From: Bacillota bacterium
GTDB taxonomy: Bacteria; Bacillota; Sulfobacillia; RBS10-35; JAJYVN01
Direction: 5' to 3'
DNA length: 64,000 bases
Assembly (NCBI GenBank): GCA_021803205.1
Contig: JAJZMB010000147.1
Location: forward strand, 1-64,000
Part shown: piece after piece, positions 37,329 to 45,400 of the stretch
Layout of the letters: each line of letters begins with the position of its first letter
Position numbering within the stretch: the stretch's first letter is position 1
Notes under the pieces: model-generated
What the model was told of the DNA's origin: nothing
What the model saw: the letters and a program-made list of their open reading frames with translations, nothing else
Database searches by the model: none
Program-made: the position numbers and the translations under genes

Positions 37329-38183
37329 GTGGTGCGCGATACGATGTTCGGCCGCCGGTTCTGGACCCTTGCGGTCATCGCCGCCGCCCTTTTCCTACTG
37401 ATGGGCGGCACGGTTACCACACGCTGGCGGGCGCTGTCGGTGCCCTCTGCCTATCTCAACGCCGGTATCGCGCCGGTAGAGTCGTTGACCACTCGGACCG
37501 CAAACGCGTTGACGAAACTCTTCCAGGGCATCGCCGACCTCTGGTCCCTCCGTGCACAAAACGCCAAGTACCGCGCAGAGATCTCCGCGCTGCGCGCCCA
37601 GTTGCTGAGGGATACCGCACTGCAGGCGGAGAACGCCAATCTGAGCAAGCTTGTGCACCTTCAGGCATCGATTGAGGCACAGGGGCTGCACGGCATCGCC
37701 GCCGCGGTCATCGGGCGCAATCCAGATTCGTGGTTCGATTCCCTGGTTGTGGACAAGGGCAGTAAAGCGGGTGTGCAAGCCGGCATGGTCGCCGTGACGC
37801 CGGATGGGCTGGTCGGGCGGGTGGAACCGGGGGTGTCGGCGAATACCGCCAGGGTAATGCTGGTGACCAACCCGGATTTTGGCGTGGGAATCATCGTGCA
37901 ACGAGCAAGTTCGCGCGAAGAGGGGTATGCACAGGGTGAACTGGGCAACCCCGATGTCACAGCGGTTTTCTTTTCCGCGACAGCCAATGTTCGACCCGGG
38001 GATGAGATCGTCACCTCCGGCCTGGGAGGCGGGTTTCCCAGCGGTATCGCGGTCGGCACGGTGGAGAGCCTGATCCAGGGACAGTTCGGTCTGGTACGCC
38101 AGGCAAGGGTCGTACCCGCAGCCCACCTGCAGAGTGTGGAAGACGTGCTCCTTTTGCCGGCGGGGAGTACCGCGGGGGGATGA
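37329..38183 (+). CDS. mreC: Rod-shape determining protein MreC
   Basis: 284 aa bitopic protein linking MreB to the periplasmic elongasome. One N-terminal TM helix (RFWTLAVIAAALFLLMGGTV) is followed by a coiled coil (YRAEISALRAQLLRDTALQAEN) and the periplasmic beta domain (AAVIGRNPDSWFDSLVVDKGSKAGVQ, TNPDFGVGIIVQRAS). The start is GTG 37329 or ATG 37344; neither has a strong ribosome binding site. Its stop overlaps the mreD start. Confidence 0.94.
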   Translation: MVRDTMFGRRFWTLAVIAAALFLLMGGTVTTRWRALSVPSAYLNAGIAPVESLTTRTANALTKLFQGIADLWSLRAQNAKYRAEISALRAQLLRDTALQAENANLSKLVHLQASIEAQGLHGIAAAVIGRNPDSWFDSLVVDKGSKAGVQAGMVAVTPDGLVGRVEPGVSANTARVMLVTNPDFGVGIIVQRASSREEGYAQGELGNPDVTAVFFSATANVRPGDEIVTSGLGGGFPSGIAVGTVESLIQGQFGLVRQARVVPAAHLQSVEDVLLLPAGSTAGG

Positions 38184-38698
38184 CGACGGCCGTCCGGTTG
38201 TTCGCAGTTGTGCTGCTCATCGCCGTCCAGTCCGCCCTGGCGGCGCACCTGGCAATCCTCGGCGTTGCACCCGACCTGCCGTTGATCGCGGTGATGCTGG
38301 CGGCGTTCGGGCAGGGTCCTGTGCGCGGCGGCCTCTTCGGGTTAGGAGTCGGTTTGGCCCTCGATGTCCTGCGCGGTGACCGCATCGGCTTGTTCGCGCT
38401 TGCGGCGGGTGTGGCCGGGTGGCTCTGCGGAGAGGCCGCCGCGCGCGTGGATCCGGCCCGGGCCAGTGTGCGTTGGCTGGTGGCGGCGGGTGCCGCCGGC
38501 ATATACGGCATGGTCATAGTTGTCTGTTCCCTGCTGCTGGATCGCGGCGAAGTGGATGTGGTGGGGGCGCTGCGCCACGTGGCGATCGCCGCTCTATACG
38601 ACGGGACCCTGGCGGCATTGGCGTACTGGCCCGTGGCGCGTCGCGCGCAGGGGCCAGTACTGCCCGCGCGTGCCCATCCGGAGTCGCGGGGTCGGTAG
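38180..38698 (+). CDS. mreD: Rod-shape determining protein MreD
   Basis: 172 aa with about five hydrophobic segments (VLLIAVQSALAAHLAILGV, LPLIAVMLAAFGQGPVRGG, GLGVGLALDVLRGDRIGLFAL, ...), the usual size and topology of MreD. ATG 38180 overlaps the mreC stop (ATGA). The last codon pair and TAG stop run into a degenerate R element, where GGTAGGTGGCCGC is the repeat edge, so the native C-terminus may have been altered by the insertion. Confidence 0.88.
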   Translation: MTTAVRLFAVVLLIAVQSALAAHLAILGVAPDLPLIAVMLAAFGQGPVRGGLFGLGVGLALDVLRGDRIGLFALAAGVAGWLCGEAAARVDPARASVRWLVAAGAAGIYGMVIVVCSLLLDRGEVDVVGALRHVAIAALYDGTLAALAYWPVARRAQGPVLPARAHPESRGR

Positions 38699-38809
38699 GT
38701 GGCCGCTGGCAGAATCCTTTTTATGATGGCCGACCACTGTTTTGTGCCCGTTGGGTCTCAGGATTCCCCGGGTGTCGCCGCGGAACGCGACTGTTGCAGC
38801 ACCGTCCTG
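38696..38809 (-). repeat. Degenerate R element copy at the mreD stop
   Basis: Read on the minus strand: GGACGGTGCTGCAACAGTCG and GTTCCGC at the 5' end, CCCGGGGAATCCTGAGACCC in the middle, and AAAAAGGATTCTGCCAGCGG CCACCTA at the 3' end. The order and spacing match the near-identical copies. Its outer end contributes the TAG stop of mreD. Confidence 0.6.
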
Positions 38810-38939
38810 GGCGCAGATGTTCCGCGGCCCGACGTGGCGAGGACGCGACGTCCGTGTGACGAGTCTCGTCGCCTACACGCAGGGAGGGCGCGTTGTGCAG
38901 CAGGCACCGGAGGACGGAGTACCGTACTCCGGCGTAGGG

Positions 38940-39225
38940 CGGCGACCGGGCCATGCCGGGACCAAGCACCGGACTCGGCGGTGTTCGCGGTTCCATTGTG
39001 ACAGGTGTGGCGCCAATGGCGACCGGGACTACATGGCGGCGCTGAACATCGGGGCGGAGTATCCGGCGGAGCAGGCGGCTCGGCGCCAGGCCGAGCATGC
39101 TGGAAAGCGTGGGCGCAAGCTGGCGAAAGCCGCCAAAACCCACCTGCAGGGCGTGTCCTATACAGGCGCGTCAGTGGCGAGGCCGTTCACGTCACGGAAT
39201 ACGTGGTTTCCGATCCTGTCGGGGA
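38940..39225 (+). pseudogene. TnpB (IS605/IS1341-type) C-terminal remnant
   Basis: In the frame open from 38742, residues ~66-160 match the C-terminal end of RuvC-like TnpB proteins. RFHCDRCGANGDRDYMAALNI corresponds to the zinc-knuckle plus RuvC-III block (xCxxCGxxxDRDxNAAxNI), and GVSYTGASVARPFTSRN matches the conserved tail. The N-terminal three quarters, including the RuvC-I Asp and RuvC-II Glu regions, are absent, and no TnpA is present. A palindrome GTTCCTAGGAAC at 39388-39399 marks the junction with the PBP2 remnant and may be close to the element's right end. I see no reRNA-like structure that I can support. Confidence 0.7.
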
Positions 39226-39400
39226 GGCACGGGCAGCGGCGGGAGAGGCAGGGTTACCGGCAATGGATGCGCCCTGGTGGGGGGGCTGTGCGGTTGGCGC
39301 GGCAGGTACGTCCACGTCTTGCCGACCGTCTGCCCAGGGCGGCTCCCTGTGGTTGCCTGAGTGCCACTATCCTAACGTATGCTCATGTTCCTAGGAACGG

Positions 39401-39847
39401 GTCAGCCGGGAGATGGCGCAGTGCCCCGGTCGGGCGATCGCCATTGCCGGCAAGACCGGGACGGCCCAGACGGGCGCCGGAACCCCGGAAGGTTGATGGG
39501 TGTCCTGGGCGCCCGCCAACCATCCTCAGATCGCGGTGGTGGTCTACACTGAGCACAGCGGGGAGGGCTTCGTGGGCGGGGCGCCGGTGGCGCGGGAGAT
39601 CTATGACTACTATTTCGGGCTCGACCAGGCGATGTGGCAGGCCGGTCAGGCGGCTCAGATCATCCCACCGGTGATCCAGGCGTATTTCGGCCGTGGGCGG
39701 CACGTTCCATCCTGGTACGGACCGGCGCCAGTGTCGGCGCTGCCCGGACGTGCATCCACGGGGGGGGGCATGAGGGCATGGCGGCGAATCCTCTTGCCGG
39801 TGGTCGGCGGCAGTGGGCCTGACCCGGCTCGTGCTGTGCAGCCGTGA
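39401..39847 (+). pseudogene. PBP2 (penicillin-binding transpeptidase) C-terminal remnant
   Basis: Immediately after mreBCD, where mrdA/pbpA normally lies, only its 3' end survives. From ATG 39413 the frame reads AIAIAGKTGTAQTGAGTPEG with the KTG box of the transpeptidase. An in-frame TGA follows (39494-39496), then the same frame resumes with WVSWAPANHPQIAVVVYTEH and VAREIYDYYF, the usual PBP2 ending. The transpeptidase SxxK and SxN regions are missing, replaced by TnpB-derived sequence. The gene is therefore decayed unless the TGA is a sequencing error; the missing N-terminal part argues for real loss. Confidence 0.75.
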
Positions 39848-40087
39848 CTCGGACGGCGATCGGCGTCCGTCCTGATCCCCGGTCGGGCCTGCAGCGGGTC
39901 AGCGGCTGCCGTCGGTAGCCGCCTCAGGCAGCGCCGCGGCTCTTGGCCATGAGGTACGGGTGGGACGACCGTTGCGCGGCGGCCGCTATGCCGTGTGCAT
40001 CCCTGGGGTGATGCGGCGGATCCCGGTGACCAGTCCGCGAGGTCGAGCGAGCCCGCGCCGAGGGGTCGATTCGAGGAGGGTGCCGGT

Positions 40088-41197
40088 GTGAGCAGCGACC
40101 GGGGTGGCCTCGAAGATGTCATCGCCTGTACGACGGAGATCTGCGCGATCGACGGAGCGCAGGGGCGTCTGGTCTACCGGGGTTACGAGGTCGGCGGGCT
40201 GGCAGGGCGCGTCAGCTTTGAAGAAGTCGCCCATTTGTTGTGGACCGGCGCTCTGCCCGACCGGCAGGCACTGGAGAGTTTGCGGGCCGCACTGGCGGAC
40301 AATGCCGTCCTGCCTCCGGAGATCATAGGTCTGTTGCGCTCCCTACCCCGTACTACGGCTATGGCGGCCCTGCGGTCCGCCATCTCAGCCCTCGGCCATT
40401 TCGATCCCGACGAAACGGACCGCAGCAGATCGGCGAACCGCGCACGGGCCGTTAGACTGACAGGTCAGACGGCTGCGGTGGCCGCCGCCTGGTGGCGCCT
40501 GGGACAGGGCCTGGCGCCGCTGGCGCCGCACCCCGACCTTCCTCATGCGGCGAACTTCCTGTACATGCTCTCCGGACAGGTTCCCGGGGCATTGCAGGCG
40601 CAGGCGATGGATACCGCGCTGGTGCTGCATGCCGACCATGAACTGAACGCCTCGACGTTCGCCGCCCGCGTGACCGCTGCCACGTTGGCCAGTATGCACG
40701 CGGCCGTCACGTCGGCGATCGGGACCCTGGAGGGGCCCCTGCACGGTGGGGCCAACGAGGCTGTGATGCTTGCCGTGGAGGAGATTGGAGACCCTGAGCG
40801 CGCGCTGTCCTGGGTCCGGGCGGAGTTGGCGGCCGGCCGCAAGATACCGGGATTCGGACACCGGGTGTACCGGACCGTGGATCCCCGGGCGGCGGCGCTG
40901 TCGGAGTTGGCTCGCCGGCTGGGTGAGGAGACGGGGGATAGGCTGCCCTATGCCATCACTGCGGCCTTGGATGCCGCCGTCCGGTCGGAGCGGGGCCTGT
41001 TTCCGAACGTTGACCTGTATTCCGGGGACGTCTATCGTGCCCTGGGGATCCCCAGGGCTTTGTTCACACCGGTATTCGCGGTCAGCCGGGTGAGCGGCTG
41101 GACGGCGCACATCATGGAGCAGTACGAGCACAACCGATTGATCCGCCCCAGGGCGGAGTATGTGGGGCCGACCCATCCGCTGCCGGATGCCCGATGA
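40088..41197 (+). CDS. Citrate synthase
   Basis: 369 aa citrate synthase of the short (CitZ/type-I hexamer-independent) class. The catalytic residues are the His in GPLHGGANEAV, the His in GFGHRVYRT, and the Asp in FPNVDLYSG. The N-terminal VIACTTEICAIDGAQGRLVYRGYEV is also typical. A 2-methylcitrate synthase role cannot be excluded. GTG 40088 follows GAGGAGGG at about 8 nt; the frame is open from 39995. Its stop overlaps the minC frame start (ATGA), an unexpected TCA gene within the cell-shape/division region. Confidence 0.94.
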   Translation: MSSDRGGLEDVIACTTEICAIDGAQGRLVYRGYEVGGLAGRVSFEEVAHLLWTGALPDRQALESLRAALADNAVLPPEIIGLLRSLPRTTAMAALRSAISALGHFDPDETDRSRSANRARAVRLTGQTAAVAAAWWRLGQGLAPLAPHPDLPHAANFLYMLSGQVPGALQAQAMDTALVLHADHELNASTFAARVTAATLASMHAAVTSAIGTLEGPLHGGANEAVMLAVEEIGDPERALSWVRAELAAGRKIPGFGHRVYRTVDPRAAALSELARRLGEETGDRLPYAITAALDAAVRSERGLFPNVDLYSGDVYRALGIPRALFTPVFAVSRVSGWTAHIMEQYEHNRLIRPRAEYVGPTHPLPDAR

Positions 41198-42318
41198 GCG
41201 ATCTGCCGACGGAGCACGGCTCGACGGCGTTGATCGCGCGGTTGTCCCTTTGTGTCGGGGCAGGGAGAATCACGGCGCTCGATCCACCGGGGACGCGGGA
41301 GGGTTGCCCGTTGACCTGCGCGAACTGGGCTGCCGAAAGTTGGGACGGGCTGCCGCGCCCTGGGCACCTGAGCAAAAGCGGTGGAGGCGGAGAATTGACA
41401 GGCCAAGGAACGCCCGATGTTCCCTCCGGCGGACCAGCGCCTTCCGGGTCTCCTCCTACCATGCGCTCGCCCTCCGTCGAGGCCCTGCAGTGGCTGTCCA
41501 CCCGTTCGGGTGTGCGCATCCGGCTCCCGGCGAAGGGGACCTTCCCGACGGTGCTGGAGGATTTGGAGCGGGCACTGGGGGAGGGCTCCGGGGTGCGTGG
41601 TCTGGCCGTCACGATCGATGCGGCGGGACGCGAACTGGGTGTGCCGCAATTGCGTGAAATCGAGGTGCTGCTTCTGGAGCGGCATGGTGCGGCTCTGTTG
41701 CAAGTGGTCGAGGGCCAGAGCGCGGCAGGCAAGGTTGGCGGTCTCCAGAACGGGGCCCGTGGTGCCCGCCGCGTGTCGCGTCGCACCCCGGTCTCGTCCG
41801 ATCCTGTACTGGATGGGGGGGTGCGCAACGGTCGGCGGGCGCTGCGGCGCCCGTGGCGGGACCGTACCGCGCCACCTCCGGTTGAGGATGATCCCGTGCC
41901 CAGACCGGCGTCTCCCGCGGCTGGACGGGCACATAGTGCAGCGGCTGGCGTGTCCGCCGGTCTACCCGCCGATGCGGCGCCAACACTGCTTCTCCGGCGC
42001 ACGCTGCGCTCGGGTCAGCGTGTACGGTTTCACGGCAACGTTGTGGTGCTGGGAGACGTGAATCCAGGCGCCGAGATCGTCGCGGCGGGTGACATTGTGG
42101 TGATGGGCACTCTGCGCGGTGTGGCCCATGCAGGCGCGACCGGGTCGACAGACGCGATCGTGGCAGCTTTCCGCCTGCAACCGACCCAGATTCGCGTGGG
42201 CGCGGTGATCGGTCGGGCGCCGGACGGGCAGGCGCCTCGGCCCGACACGCCGGAGATGGCGCGTCTTCGGGATGGAGTACTGGTGATTGAGCGGTACATG
42301 CCCCCGGCGGTCGATTGA
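41194..42318 (+). CDS. minC: Septum-site determining protein MinC
   Basis: FtsZ-assembly inhibitor. The N-terminal MinC domain is around VRIRLPAKGTFPTVLEDLERAL. A long ~75-residue variable linker leads to the C-terminal beta-helix that binds MinD (RRTLRSGQRVRFHGNVVVLG, NPGAEIVAAGDIVVMGTLRGV). ATG 41194 overlaps the citrate synthase stop, but the first ~90 residues have no family character; ATG 41461 (285 aa) directly before the conserved domain is an equally good start. Followed by minD 75 bp downstream. Confidence 0.88.
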   Translation: MSDLPTEHGSTALIARLSLCVGAGRITALDPPGTREGCPLTCANWAAESWDGLPRPGHLSKSGGGGELTGQGTPDVPSGGPAPSGSPPTMRSPSVEALQWLSTRSGVRIRLPAKGTFPTVLEDLERALGEGSGVRGLAVTIDAAGRELGVPQLREIEVLLLERHGAALLQVVEGQSAAGKVGGLQNGARGARRVSRRTPVSSDPVLDGGVRNGRRALRRPWRDRTAPPPVEDDPVPRPASPAAGRAHSAAAGVSAGLPADAAPTLLLRRTLRSGQRVRFHGNVVVLGDVNPGAEIVAAGDIVVMGTLRGVAHAGATGSTDAIVAAFRLQPTQIRVGAVIGRAPDGQAPRPDTPEMARLRDGVLVIERYMPPAVD

Positions 42319-42393
42319 TTCGGTCTCGCTGCGCGTGGGCGCATCTTTCGGCGGCAGAGTCTTCGGAGCGGGCAATGAGGAGGCCTAACGCAG

Positions 42394-43191
42394 TTGGGAG
42401 AGGTCATCGTCATTACGTCGGGCAAGGGCGGGGTAGGCAAGACGACCACCTCGGCCAACCTCGGGGCGGCGCTCGCCTCCCTCGGCAAATCGGTCGTGCT
42501 CATCGATGCGGACATCGGACTCCGCAACCTCGACGTGGTGATGGGGCTGGAGAATCGCATAGTCTACCATTTAGTGGATGTGGTGGAGGGTTATTGCCGC
42601 CTGTCGCAGGCGCTGATCAAGGACAAACGTTTTGACAATCTCTGCCTTTTACCGGCGGCGCAGACCAAGGACAAGACGGCGGTCACGCCAGAGCAGATGC
42701 GCCAGTTATGCAAGGAGTTGAAGGTCGACTTCGACTTCGTGCTGATCGATTCGCCGGCGGGTATTGAGCAAGGGTTTAAGAACGCTATCGCCGGCGCCGA
42801 CCGGGCCCTGATCGTCGCCACTCCAGAGGTGTCGTCGGTACGCGACGCGGACCGCATCATCGGCCTTTTGGAAGCGGAGAGTATGCCCGCCCCGCGCCTG
42901 ATCGTCAACCGCATTCGTCCCGCGATGGTCCGGCGTGGGGATATGATGGACATCAGCGATATTTTGGACATTCTCGCCATTGAACTCCTGGGGGTGGTTC
43001 CGGACGACGAGTCGATCGTCGTCAGCACCAATCGCGGCGAACCCGCGGCCTTGGCGGCGGCGTCTCGCGCCGGACAGGCGTACCGCAACATTGCTCGGCG
43101 GCTCCTGGGAGAGGATGTGCCTTTCCTCAGCCTCGGTGACAATCCAGGTTTGCTGTTCCGCATCCGGCGGCTGTTCGGCAACGCCCGCTAG
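42394..43191 (+). CDS. minD: Septum-site determining ATPase MinD (TTG start)
   Basis: Membrane-associated ParA-family ATPase, 265 aa. The deviant Walker A is SGKGGVGKTTTSANLG (both signature Lys present), followed by VLIDADIGLRNLDVVMGLE and VLIDSPAGIEQGF. The C-terminal amphipathic helix RIRRLFGNAR is the membrane-targeting sequence. TTG 42394 is preceded by GAGGAGG at about 11 nt and gives the family N-terminus GEVIVITSGKGG. The stop TAG is within CTAG, the edge of R element copy 4. Confidence 0.96.
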   Translation: MGEVIVITSGKGGVGKTTTSANLGAALASLGKSVVLIDADIGLRNLDVVMGLENRIVYHLVDVVEGYCRLSQALIKDKRFDNLCLLPAAQTKDKTAVTPEQMRQLCKELKVDFDFVLIDSPAGIEQGFKNAIAGADRALIVATPEVSSVRDADRIIGLLEAESMPAPRLIVNRIRPAMVRRGDMMDISDILDILAIELLGVVPDDESIVVSTNRGEPAALAAASRAGQAYRNIARRLLGEDVPFLSLGDNPGLLFRIRRLFGNAR

Positions 43192-43301
43192 GTGGCCGCC
43201 GCCAGGGTCCGCTTCTGCGAGGCCACGCTTCCGATGCTCCTTGTCTCCCAAGGGTCTACGGTTCTCGGCCGGTGCGGAAACCGCCTTTTGCGACGCTATC
43301 C
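43189..43301 (-). repeat. R element copy 4 (near-identical group)
   Basis: Minus orientation. From the minD stop (CTAGGTGGCC on the plus strand) it contains, on the minus strand, CGCAAAAGGCGGTTTCCGC, CACCGGCCGAGAACCG, GACCCTTGGGAGACAAGG, GTGGCCTCGCAGAAGCGGAC and CGGCGGCCACCTAG. It is slightly more diverged than copies 1-3 in the hairpin arm. Confidence 0.8.
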
Positions 43302-43480
43302 CAGGACGGTTCAGCGCAAGTCGGGGCTCGTGCCGACCCGTGCCGCAAGCCTTCGGGGCCGGATGCCGGGAGCAGAAGGCGCGAGGCGCCTGGAGCGACC
43401 TGGCGGCTGAGGCGCCAGGATCGAGCCGAAGCCGAAGCCGAGGGGTCATGGGAACGGCGGCCTGGCACGAGGAGCGCGCT

Positions 43481-43588
43481 TTGGCCGCGGCCATCCGAAA
43501 GACTCCTGCACAAGGCCTGCGCAGATATTCGTGCCGTTGCCGATGGCGTGGCCGGTATCCGGGAGTTACCGCATTTTGCATCTGCCGG
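43481..43588 (-). repeat. Second, degenerate R element in the minD-minE gap
   Basis: Minus orientation, weak but ordered similarity: CGGCAGATGCAAAATGCGG, ATACCGGCCACG, ATATCTGCGCAGGCCT and TCGGATGGCCGCGGCC match the successive R blocks. Together with copy 4 it fills most of the 467-bp gap between minD and minE, in which no gene is seen. Confidence 0.4.
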
Positions 43589-43658
43589 GCACTCAGGGCA
43601 CATTTACAGGGATCCCCTAGTCCGCCGTGTGGGCGGAGACTGTGAGGGAAGCCGGGGG

Positions 43659-43958
43659 ATGGCCATGCTTGAACTGTTGCAGCGCCTGTTGGGACGGGAG
43701 AATCCGAGCAAGGAGGTCGCCAAGGAACGGCTGCGCATGGTGCTGGTGCATGACCGGGCCAGCGTGGCTCCGCATGTCTGGGAGGCGCTGAAGACAGACC
43801 TCATCCGGGTGATCTCCGGGTATCTGGACATCGACGAGGCATCCATGGATGTTCAACTGCAGACGGACAAGGACTCCGTCGCCCTTGTGGCCTCGATTCC
43901 GGTGCGCCGCGTCAAGCGCGGCAACGACCCCGGCAGCGCTCCGCAGAGGGCGATATGA
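43659..43958 (+). CDS. minE: Cell division topological specificity factor MinE
   Basis: 99 aa. The anti-MinCD/MinD-binding region (SKEVAKERLRMVLVHDRASV) and the topological domain (LIRVISGYLDIDEASMDVQLQ, SVALVASIPV) match MinE. ATG 43659 is used; ATG 43665 (MLELLQRLLG), closer to the amphipathic membrane-binding N-terminus of the family, is an alternative. The stop overlaps the next start (ATGA). MinE means oscillation-type Min placement rather than the DivIVA-only Bacillus type. Confidence 0.92.
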   Translation: MAMLELLQRLLGRENPSKEVAKERLRMVLVHDRASVAPHVWEALKTDLIRVISGYLDIDEASMDVQLQTDKDSVALVASIPVRRVKRGNDPGSAPQRAI

Positions 43959-45058
43959 CCATGCCGGCCACCGACCCGCGGGACGCCGAACCGAGCGTTG
44001 GACCGCCCCCGGCCCTTGGACCGGCCGACCTGTTTGCCCTCGCTCCGGCTCCCCTGCTTGAGGCGGCCCGGGACTACGTTCTGCTCGGGCGCGTGCGTCG
44101 TCCGCGGCGTCGGGGCTGCAGGTTGGCCGCGGAAGTGGAGGGCTCCGAAGACGTCTACCAGTGCCGGGCTGATCTGACACCTGGCGATGGAGCGGTGCAG
44201 ATCCTTCCCGCCTGTGCCTGCCCGTCGCAGCGGCCCTTCTGCAAACACGTGCTGGCCCTGCTGCAGTTATGGGCGTCCGCCTCCCAGGAGTTCGTCCCGG
44301 TGGATGAATTTGAGCATAACCTGGCCATGCTCCCGGGTCCGGTGGTTGCCTCCTACCTGGCGGATGCCGCGATGGACGGGCTCGACCCGCTGGAACGCCT
44401 CCGGACGGCTGCCCGACCACCGGAGTGGACGGCGGCGCCCCCCGGGCGGTGCCTGGAGGAATGGGAGGCATTCCGCACCTGGGCGGCTACGGCCGGCCTT
44501 TGGCCGGAGGCCGCTCTGGCGCTTGGCATCCGGATCGCCGGCCGCCCGGATGGTTCTCCGACCGATCATGGAGTGACGGCTGCCATCGCCTCCCGACAAC
44601 TCGCCTGGTGGCTCACACGGATGATCGGAGTGTTGCCGCCCGCAGGACTGCTCCCCTGGCTCCGGCACCTATTCAGACGACTGGACGCAGCGGCGACATC
44701 GGCCGACGCGCTGGCCTTGGCCCCCGAACTCGGCGTATGGTTGGCTCGGGTGGCAGTGGCACTGCCGGAGGAGCGCTCTTGCGAACGACGTTGGCTGGCG
44801 CGATTCGCGGTCGTGACGCCGACGCTGGCGCCAGTCTTCGAAGCGGAGGCACGTCGCCTGCTTTGGTCCGCCGAGGTGAGCCTGCGCTTGGCGGTGGCCC
44901 CGGCGGTCCCGAACTCCGCTGGCGGCGGTGCGGTGTCCGGGCGTTGTCGGACCGTTCTGGACGCCTTCCAAAAAGAACACGCAAAGGAACACGCTGAGCC
45001 GGCGGACACCGCGCGGCGGAGGCGGGTCTCTGTGCCGCCGCGCGGAAAAGCCGACTGA
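43955..45058 (+). CDS. SWIM zinc-finger protein of unknown function
   Basis: 367 aa. The SWIM motif CxCx(n)CxH is visible as ACACPSQRPFCKHVLALLQL at about residues 88-107, preceded by the usual beta-strand region (CRLAAEVEGSEDVYQCRADL). The rest is Ala/Leu-rich helical sequence without known motifs. SWIM domains typically bind nucleic acid or protein partners; here the role is unknown. ATG 43955 overlaps the minE stop, so it is translationally coupled to the Min genes, possibly just by operon position. Confidence 0.8.
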   Translation: MTMPATDPRDAEPSVGPPPALGPADLFALAPAPLLEAARDYVLLGRVRRPRRRGCRLAAEVEGSEDVYQCRADLTPGDGAVQILPACACPSQRPFCKHVLALLQLWASASQEFVPVDEFEHNLAMLPGPVVASYLADAAMDGLDPLERLRTAARPPEWTAAPPGRCLEEWEAFRTWAATAGLWPEAALALGIRIAGRPDGSPTDHGVTAAIASRQLAWWLTRMIGVLPPAGLLPWLRHLFRRLDAAATSADALALAPELGVWLARVAVALPEERSCERRWLARFAVVTPTLAPVFEAEARRLLWSAEVSLRLAVAPAVPNSAGGGAVSGRCRTVLDAFQKEHAKEHAEPADTARRRRVSVPPRGKAD

Positions 45059-45088
45059 TTGTCCACGATCTTTGTCCGATGTTACAAT
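45059..45088 (+). promoter_or_regulatory. Predicted promoter of hom-lysC
   Basis: TTGTCC (45059-45064), 18-bp spacer, TACAAT (45083-45088), located right after the SWIM gene stop in a locally AT-richer stretch. It would produce a leader of about 300 nt that contains the R-like hairpin before hom. Confidence 0.6.
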
Positions 45089-45140
45089 AACTTGATGTGG
45101 ACCCGTGGTGCGGCCGTTGTGCCGAAGCCCGCGGGGTTCT

Positions 45141-45250
45141 GGGAGGCTTCTGCAGAACCCGAGTTGGTCGATGGCCTCATCCCCGGAACCGTTGAGGGAT
45201 GAGGGACCGGAGCCTGAGGGTGTTGCGAGAGCGGACTTTCGCAACACCCT
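45141..45250 (+). repeat. R-related element with rebuilt hairpin in the hom leader
   Basis: The 3' half aligns with the R family: ACCGTTGAGGGATGAGGGAC, GGAGC, then a hairpin whose loop region AGCGGACTT is identical to the family. The stem arms differ: GGGTGTTGCGA (45218-45228) pairs perfectly with TCGCAACACCC (45239-45249), whereas the other copies use GTGGCC/GGCCAC and GCAAAAG/CTTTTGC. Both arms changed together while pairing and loop were kept. The 5' part retains GAGGCTTCTGCAGAA. No T tract follows, so it is not a standard terminator. Confidence 0.6.
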
Positions 45251-45400
45251 GCCAGCCGTTGGGAGCGAGATATGCCAGACCGTACGCGATCGCGACCGCC
45301 GGCCCGCGCAGGGAGTCCCGCCGGCCCGCGAAATTCTGGTGGGGCAAAGGCGCCAGCCATCCGGGCCGGGGGCGAGCGCACATCCGGAGGAAGGGTGCGG

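Noticed and set aside
38940..39400. An intact IS605-family element with guide-RNA (reRNA) function
   Set aside because: Only the last ~95 residues of TnpB remain, without RuvC-I/II residues or TnpA; no defined left end or reRNA scaffold could be supported.
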